Notes under the pieces: model-generated
The model's input: only the letters and a program-made list of their open reading frames with translations
What the model was told of the DNA's origin: nothing
Database searches by the model: none
Assembly (NCBI GenBank): GCA_035048495.1
Contig: CM068547.1
Span: 31,687,002 to 31,751,001, forward strand
Direction of reading: 5' to 3'
DNA from: Euptelea pleiosperma
Taxonomy: Eukaryota > Streptophyta > Magnoliopsida > Ranunculales > Eupteleaceae
DNA: 64,000 nt
Made by a program: the position numbers and the translations under genes
Part shown: in pieces, positions 56,640 to 64,000 of the stretch
Layout: each line of letters begins with the position of its first letter
Position numbering within the stretch: position 1 is the stretch's first letter

Positions 56640-59600
56640 ATCTATCATCGAAAATGTCAACTGGTACTTCGGAACTGTTAGAGTAAAGTTGCAAAGGTTT
56701 ATTATGAACTTGTCAATGTTTACTTCAAGCTTGTCTACAATTACTTCAGAACTTGTCAACATTTATTTTATAACTTAAAAGTAGCTAACTCATCCATACT
56801 TGTCATGTTCAGAATTAATCCCAGAACTCAAGTGTTTGAACTTGTGAATGTTTAATTTTGAACTTTTCGACATATTTGAACTTGTCAACGTTGTGGCTTC
56901 TTTGTACTTGTCAATGCTTTATCGAGAATTTTTTCAACAAGCATTCTTGCCTTTTCTATCTCTTTCTTTCCTCTTCCACTGGCTTCTCATTGCCACCTTG
57001 CCTACTCCCTTATCTGTTACATCTAATACTTTCATTTTTTTGTACAATTACATCTATTACTAAGGAAGTTCAGAATTTGTCTACAGTTATTTTCTCTAAA
57101 ATTACTTGTGAACTTGTAAATATTTACTTCTGAAATTGTCAACAGTTAGCGTTGAACTTGTCAACAATTATTTCATTGCTTGTCAACGTTTATTGTTGAA
57201 CTTGTCAACTGAACCATTAATTTTGAACTTGTCAACATTTACTTCTGTATTTGCCATCGTGACATTAAGGTAGAGGTGCTTGACAAGGGTTTAGGGTTTC
57301 TGATTGCAACTAATGACTCCTAAGTACAAGTCTTTATCAATTCAATTACTTAAACTGTTAAAAAAGTGGAAACATGATGTAATTGAAACAAACTTTTTAT
57401 ATTTCATTTGTATCCTCAAAATACTTAAACAAACTCAACGCATTACTAACTCATCACCTCTACATCTTGCGAGATTTTTCCCTTCATATCTAGATATAGA
57501 TTATCAAACTCCATCCCATTTGGGTTTGGTTCACGACACAAGAGAAACTAGGCGACTAACTCAGCACCTTTACATTGTCTCGTCGCCCGGTGTGAGGGAG
57601 TCCATAAGCCGACCCCATAGACAAGAATCGACTCGAGATCCTCAGAAGGGACTTGTTAATAGGCTCTAAATACTCTACAAAGATAACCTTAACAATTGTG
57701 TTCCCTGCTTCAATATCCTCGGACAATCCTCTGAAGAAATCTCCAACAAATTCAAAAGTTCCGAAAGCTCCAATGGCACTCCAAGAAGTCTCCACAGCCC
57801 ACCAATGGTTTCAAAAGAACCTTTCCCAGCAAGGAACTCTCCTCGATGCCCGGAAAAGGGCATCGAGCCCTGCGCCAAGCAAACTCTTGATTATCGTGAT
57901 TCACTATGGCAAATCTAGATCGTTAGATATTAGATATGACACTCCAAGACATTTTCTAGGTAGATATGAGTATCCCAAAGAATTCTCATCGAGCTCTGTA
58001 CCAATCAATTGCATGATTGACACAATTTGTTGACAATACCGAGGGGTAAAATTCTCAAGATAGGCCTTAACTATCGACTTGTTGTCAACAGTTACTTCTG
58101 AACTTGTCAACATTTATCTTTGAGGTTGTCAACTGTTACATCTGATTTGTCAACAAATAGTTTGAATTTGTCAACATAAGTAACTGATGACAAGTTTAGA
58201 AGTAACTGTTGACAAGCTCAAAAGTAATTATTGACAAGTCAACAGTTTATAGTCAGTTTAGGACTATTTTGTGTAAACAATCGATTTTCTAGGGTATTTT
58301 AGTTCAAAATGCTCCTGTCAATAGGGGGATTTGTGAGGATATTTACGTATTAGATGTGATATTGGTACTGGGCTCGATGAGCCTTCTTTCGGATTTTTTT
58401 TATTAGTCTTTCTCTGGGATTTTCATCCCTCAGAAACATATACTTCTGAACTTTTCAATAGTTTTTTTTTTTTAATTTGTAAACGGACAGGCAATTAAAT
58501 TTGAACTTGTCAACATTTACTTCTGAACTTGTAAATGTCAACATTTACTTCTGAACTTGTCAGGAGTACTTACGAGTTTGTCAACAGTTCAATATGAACT
58601 TGTCAATGTTATTTTTTAATTTGTCAACGAGCAATTTTGAAGTTGTCAACAGTTACTTCTGAACTTGTCAACAGTTCGTTATGAACGGTTATTTTTTAAT
58701 TTGTCAACAGGCAAATTTGAAAATGTCAACAGTTATGTCTGAACTTGTCAATAATTATTTCTGAATTTGTCAAACGTTAATTTTGAACATGTCAACTCTA
58801 CCCTATTTCTAATCTAATAAACTATTTAACAATTTAATTACTAAATTACACGAACCATGATGGTTACTGAAATAAACTTTTCAATTCATATCCACAAAAT
58901 ATAGACTTTCGGTATTACATTGACAAGACGGTCATGAGATCAGATTCTTTTCATATTTCATTCATATCCACAAGAGCTCTGGACTCTCAAGAAAGAAGTA
59001 TTTGGTGCCATATGGACCCAGATGGAAGAAGACCAGTATCTACGACACGATCATGGCTTCAACTTACGAAATTAGAAAAGATTTGGTGCAATGCGATTAG
59101 GTGTAGAACCAAGGGAAGACAAAAGAAAAAGAAAAGAACAAGCCTTCCTCTTTAGATGAAAATAACACCATCTTCATGTCGTTAGGCCTTTGCTCGATGT
59201 GAGGGAGTCCATCAGAAAATGCTCCACATTTGTTTGCTCTTCACAAATCATAATATCCGTGGTTTATGTAGGTCCGCGGGCCAAACATCCATATGGATAG
59301 TGGTCTTTAAAAGTTTGGCACGTAGCTCAACACCTTGGCTGAACTCAGCACCAACACCACTAACTCGCCGGTGAAAACACGAGCCTAGACACTGCTTTGA
59401 AGAGAGCTTTTCCAAGTGGAGAAATAACGGGCTTTGGCCCTCTAAATAGGCAAAGGAGACTTAATCCACGTCACCAACGTGGCGCATCCAATGGTTTCAA
59501 AAGAAACCTTTCCAAGCAAGGAACTCTCCTTGAAGATTTCAAAGGGGTAAATCCCCATGAATGGCTCATCGAGCCCTGCACCAATCACTCGAGTGATTGA

Positions 59601-59740
59601 TATGAGTCCCGAGGGGCACATGAGTGCTAAAATTCCAAATATGGCCCTTAAATCAGTACTATTTACCTTGACAGATATGTTCGTAGTTATCTTTGAACTT
59701 GTCAACTGTTAATTTGAACTTGTCAATATTTAAATTTGAA
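56640..59740. repeat. TTGTCAAC minisatellite field, right of MULE transposase
   Basis: Degenerate units of about 20-30 bp like TTACTTCTGAACTTGTCAACA fill 56640-57250, 58080-58240, 58480-58810 and 59690-59740. They are interrupted by unique segments (57260-58080, 58810-59690). At 58195-58245 a few units are inverted (TGTTGACAAGCTC). Two segments containing CCAATGGTTTCAAAAGAA..CCTTTCC..GCAAGGAACTCTCCT (57802 and 59488) are diverged copies of each other. Confidence 0.75.
59255..59335 (+). mobile_element. MITE end fragment, CCCACAATATGAGCC family
   Basis: TATGTAGGTCCGCGGGCCAAACATCCATATGGATAGTGG and GGCACGTAGCTCAAC match the right arm of 49570-49881. Confidence 0.45.
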
Positions 59741-59763
59741 GCACATTCATTATGTAGTGGGTA

Positions 59764-62700
59764 TGATGTGTACTCGACGAGAGAGGTCAGTTGGATTTGA
59801 GGAATTAGGGTTAGGGTTTGGTTTGGAGGAGAGAGAGAGAATAGAGAGTAGAGAAGAGAGGGAGAAAGGATGTCAATTGTGCTTAATTCACCATGACCCC
59901 ATAAATCTTATTTATAGAAAGGGTTACATAAGAAAGACATGTATATCCCTCATAAGAGGAATTTACAGAACTACCCCTATACAAGTAAAATACGTATTTC
60001 TACGTATTTGATAACACTCCCCCTCAAGTTGGCGCATAGATATCTTTCATGCCCAACTTGCATAAACATCTATGAAGTTGCCAACCGGGAACTTATTTGG
60101 TGAAGACATCTGCTACTTGTTCATCTGTCTTCACAAAGGGGGTACAAATCTCTCCAGATACAATCTTCTCTCGAATGAAGTGGCGATCCACTTCAATGTG
60201 CTTGGCCCAATCATGTTGCATCGGATTGTGAGCAATGCTGATAGCCGCTTTGTTGTCACAGTATAAGCTCATGGGTCCCAAGACTGGAAAGCCAAGTTCA
60301 GCCACCAACATCTTCAGCCAGAGTATCTCACACAAGCCATGGGCCATTGCCCTAAATTCTGCCTCTGCACTGGATCTGGCAATTATTAGTTGTTTCTTGC
60401 TCCTCCAGGTAACCAGATTACCTCCCGCAAAGGTGCAATAGCCTGAGGTAGATCTCTTGTCATCCTTGGCACCAGCCCAGTCTGCATCAGTATATGACTC
60501 TACTCTCATGTGGCCATTCTTCTGAAAAAGGAGGCCTCGGCCAGGGGTAGACTTGAGGTATTTCAATATCCTGTGAGCTGCCTCTGAGTGAATTTTCGTA
60601 GGAGAATGCATGTACTGACTGATAACACCGACTGCATAGGCAATGTCTGGACGAGTCAAGGAGAGGTAGATCAACTTTCCAACCAATCTCTGAAAGCTCC
60701 CCACATCCTGTAAATGTATACTACTCGAGTCGGCCAGCTGGTGATTCTGCTCTATGGGTGTCTCCACTGGCTTAGCTCCCAGCTTGCCAGAGTCCTTCAA
60801 TAGATCTATGACGTACTTCCTTTGTGAGATGAAGATCCCTTGGCTGGATCTTGCAACTTCTATGCCAAGAAAGTACTTGAGGAGTCCCAGATCTTTGGTC
60901 TCAAACTCGCTTGCTAGATGATCCTTTAGCTTAATTACCTCCTCTGCATCTTCCCTGTCAGAATGATATCGTCAACATAGACGATGAGGGTCGTAGTGCT
61001 TTTCCCTAGGTGCTTCACAAATAGGGTGTGATCGGCTTGGCTTTGAGTATATCCGAGCTTCTTCACTGCTAGAGTGAACCTCTCAAACCAAGCTCTGGGG
61101 GATTGCTTAAGCCCATAGAGGGCTTTCCTCAGACGACACACCTTGCTGCTGTCCCCTGGGGAAGTGAACCCTGGAGGAGGTACCATATAGACCTCTTCAT
61201 GCAGATCACCGTGAAGGAACGCATTCTTCACATCCAGCCGATGCAAAGGCCATGCTTGGTTTGCTGCTACAGACAACAAAACCCTGATGGAGTTCATCTT
61301 TGCCACAGGTGCAAAGGTCCACATAGTCAATCCCGTAGGTCTGAGTGTACCCTTTGGCAATCAGTCTGGCCTTGTACTTCTCTACTGACCCATCGGCCTT
61401 GTACTTCACTGCGAACACCCATCTGCATCCAATTGGCTTCTTGCCTCTCGAGAAGTCAACAAGCTCCCAAGTTTTGTTCTTATCCAGTGCCTTCATTTCT
61501 TCTACCATAGCAGCTTTCCATTTAGGGTGTGCTAACCCTTCTGTCACGGAAGGAGTGGGAATGGTGGAAACTGATGTGATAAAGGCTCTGTATGAAGGTG
61601 ACAAGGCATCGTAGGAAACGAAGTTGCTCAAAGGATGTTGAGTACAACTTCTGATGCCTTTTCTAATAGCAATAGGAAGATCAGAATCATCAGTAGGCAA
61701 GGGAATGACAGGTATAGGGAGAGATGGAGGATTACCTGGATCCGAGGAAGGAACCACTAGTCCTGGATCAGCTGTGACTGTCGCCCTTCTGCTATAGACT
61801 TTGAGCTCCTTCTGAGCTCCAGGAGCACTATCCATCACAGTAATAGTATGAGTGGGTGGAGGCCGCTCAAACTCTAGAGGAGGAGATAGGGATATAGCAG
61901 GAAGAGGAACATTCCACCTCTCTTCATTACTACTCTCCCCTTGAAGAGAGGTGGGAGAGAAAAAAGAAAGCTCCTCACGGAAGGTGACATCCATGCATAC
62001 AAACTTCTTCCCAGAGGATGGATGATAACACTTGTACTCTTTATGGGTAGAGGAGTAATTGAGAAAGACGTACTTGAGTGCTTTGGGATCTAGTTTGGTG
62101 TGATAAGGACCAAGGATATGTACATAACATACACACCCAAAGATGCGAGGAACAGAGAAAAGAGGAGAATCAGGCGAAAGAACCTGAAGAGGAGATTTAA
62201 AATTGCGAACACGAGAGGGTATTCTGTTACTCAAGTGGGCAGCCGTCAACACAGCATCTGACCAATAGGTCTTGGGGACATGAGAGCCAATCAAAAGAGA
62301 TCTAGCTATCTCAGTCAAATGTCGCATTTTTCTCTCAGCTACACCATTCTGTTGAGGGGTGTAGCTATAAGAATTTTGATGACAAATCCCATGGTCAAGA
62401 AGGTAGTGTTGAAGGCCCCCAAACATATATTCTCCACCCTAGTCAGTACGAAGGACCTTGATGGAGATACCATACTGGGTTTGGATCATCTTATGAAAAT
62501 CCTGAAAGATGGAATGAGCTTCATTATTGGTTTTCGTGAGATAAACCTATGTACACCTAGTATGATCATCAACAAAGGAAATGAAGTAGCGGAAGCCAAA
62601 GATAGAAGTAGTTGGGGAAGGTCCCCATACATCAGAATGCACAATATCAAAACAAGTAGAACTTCTATTATCTCTGGAGGGATAATTGGATCCACAATGC

Positions 62701-64000
62701 TTGGAGAGCTCACATGTCTCACAGTGTAAAGCAGAAAAAGAAACAGAAGTAAACATGCTAGGAAATAAAAGTTTCAAATACTGAAAAGAGACATGCCTCA
62801 GACGAGCATGCCAGTTCAAAACATGTATCCTACTACTACTACTAGTAGCAGAAGACTGTAGTGCTGTGGGCTCAGGAAGGTGTCCATCCAGAAGGTAGAG
62901 GCCATTAGCTTCATGTCCAGTGCCAATCGTCCTCCTCGTCTCTAGGTCTTGAAAGACACAAGAAGTAGGGAAAAAAGTGATACTGCAGTTTAGAGTTTTA
63001 GTTAAAGCATTAACAAAAAGTAGGTTAGAAGTAAATCTGGGAACATGCAAAACAGATGAAAGAAGCAGTTGGGAAGAGGGAAGGATATTCCCTTTCCCAG
63101 ACACAGAAGATAAGGTGCCATCAGCTGTCTTCACTTTATCACGGCCAGAACAGATAATATAATTGGAAAATAAGGAAGACATGCCCGTCATGTGTTCTGA
63201 AGCTCCAGAATCAATGATCCAAGTGGGACTTGATGATGGAAGAGACACATGATGAGCAGGTTGAGGGTTACCTGACTGGGCAAAAGAGGTGGACGATGTG
63301 GCAGAAGGACCATCCAGCTGCTAAAGCAGTCGTCGAAGGCCTGCAAGCTCTGTGGCTAAGATACCACTAGTCAGAGAAGTAGTCAGAGACTGTCTAGGAG
63401 GAGCTAGACCTGAAGTATCCACACTGGCAGTATGAGCACCAGAAGACCCTGGTTGGCTAGGGCGACCATGTAACTTCCAACATTTGGCACGCACATGCCC
63501 TAACTTGCCACAGAAATCACACTTGGGCCTCTCTCTAGTCAAGGACTTCCCAGAAGAAGGTCCAGTAGGAGCATAGGATGGAGCTGAGACAGGAGTCTGA
63601 TAAGATGAGCCTCTCGGAGGCTGCTGAGCCTGATAAGCAAGAGAGGCAGCTAGTGCTGATCACTCTGGAAGGAGATGCTCACTCTGAAGAGAGATCCGCC
63701 TACTCTCTTCACTCTGAAGATAGGCGTACACCTCACTGAGAGAGGGAAGATCTACCCTGCTACTCAAGATCTGAACACGAGCCAGCTTATAAGAAGGATT
63801 GAGGCCAGCAAGAAAATCAAAGATCCGGCCCTTCTCTATATATCGATGAAAGGGGGCAATCTCCGTGGGATTGAGAGGCTGATAGGAGTAATAATGATCA
63901 AACTCCTGCCACAAGGTACGAAGAGCATTATAGTCTTTGCCGGAAGTGGAAGATAGTCTGTCTCAGCTGAAACGCTCGTCCATCGTTCTGCTGCTGCGAA
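59764..64000 (-). mobile_element. Second Ty1/copia retrotransposon, right side cut by window
   Basis: The 3' LTR is about 59764-60016; on the minus strand it starts TGTTATCAAATACG and is preceded by polypurine AACTTGAGGGGGAG, identical to that of the first copia element. The coding region extends beyond 64000, so the 5' LTR and primer site are not seen. The left LTR boundary is approximate; no target duplication can be tested. Confidence 0.85.
60024..64000 (-). pseudogene. Copia gag-pol polyprotein (second element), decayed
   Basis: Minus strand: gag (63950-63660, NALRTLWQEFDHYYSYQPLN; RIFDFLAGLNPSYKLA), CCHC knuckle (CDFCGKLGHVRAKCWKLHGR, about 63520-63460), protease (WIIDSGASEHMTG, about 63215), integrase (HSDVWGPSPT; YTPQQNGVAERKMRHLTEIA), reverse transcriptase (LDVKNAFLHGDLHEE; LIVYVDDIILTG, about 60965), RNase H (YTDADWAGAKDD; EVDRHFIREK), and a terminus KLGMKDIYAPT ending at 60024 inside the polypurine tract. 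Lesions: stops at 63660, 63321, 62547 (YT-type W to TAG), 62439 and 60093; frameshifts near 61317 and 60950. Non-functional. Confidence 0.9.

Noticed and set aside
57304..58033. Open frames of 121 and 126 codons right of the MULE
   Set aside because: No recognisable domain, and part of the segment recurs in diverged non-coding form near 59490.
61103..61614. Plus-strand open frames
   Set aside because: Antisense shadows of the copia reverse transcriptase.

Overview
This is a nuclear segment of a flowering-plant genome. Spliced plant genes (HSFA1-type heat-stress factor, group D MAP kinase kinase, SAMBA-like APC/C regulator, B3-domain genes) sit in AT-rich DNA crowded with plant-type transposons: Ty1/copia, Ty3/gypsy, TRIM, LINE, MULE, hAT, Tourist and several foldback MITE families. 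There are no operons, phage or CRISPR signals. The species cannot be fixed from sequence alone. Large TE-filled introns and many foldback MITEs would suit a woody, perhaps early-diverging angiosperm, but that is a guess.

Layout. 0-0.7 kb: 3' end of an HSFA1-type gene. 1.9-3.7 kb: Tourist-like MITE and GTTATAAC-rich repeats. 3.9-14.1 kb and 14.26-33.9 kb: two copies of a tandemly duplicated B3-domain locus. Each copy carries, in order, a candidate ATG-only first exon, a small LTR element (family A), copia-gag-like remnants, three B3-gene exons and foldback MITEs. The second copy is swollen by nested insertions. A broken gypsy element (14.67-24.45 kb) itself carries a complete copia element (17.78-23.83 kb, TSD CAATA). 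There are also a 2-kb solo LTR (24.54-26.59 kb, TSD AAAAC), a hAT-like MITE holding plastid 23S rDNA (27.48-28.26 kb) and a LINE remnant (28.7-29.65 kb).

34.7-37.6 kb: stacked MITEs (Tourist, TAACACCCC family, long-arm foldbacks) ending just upstream of an intronless group D MAPKK gene (37.6-38.7 kb). Both usual activation-loop phospho-acceptor positions of this MAPKK are non-phosphorylatable (Met and Pro). 42.7-43.1 kb (minus): SAMBA-like gene. 43.28-49.29 kb: a 6-kb element with about 60-bp terminal inverted repeats. It contains an OTU-protease-like relic, a hAT MITE with perfect 8-bp TSD, minisatellites and a three-LTR concatemer of a very small TRIM with 46-bp internal segments.

49.3-53.5 kb: foldback MITEs, an RCC1-repeat fragment and a Myb/SANT-like fragment. 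53.8-56.6 kb: a nearly intact MULE transposase gene with one intron, surrounded by a TTGTCAAC minisatellite whose orientation differs on its two sides. 59.76-64.0 kb: a second, decayed copia element on the minus strand, running off the window.

Apart from the HSF, MAPKK, SAMBA and possibly the B3 genes, the coding capacity is transposon-derived. I saw nothing I can defend as a wholly new biological system. The most unusual items are the TRIM concatemer, the MAPKK without phospho-sites, the plastid-rDNA-bearing hAT MITE, the tandem B3 locus with its candidate giant intron, and the minisatellite around the MULE.
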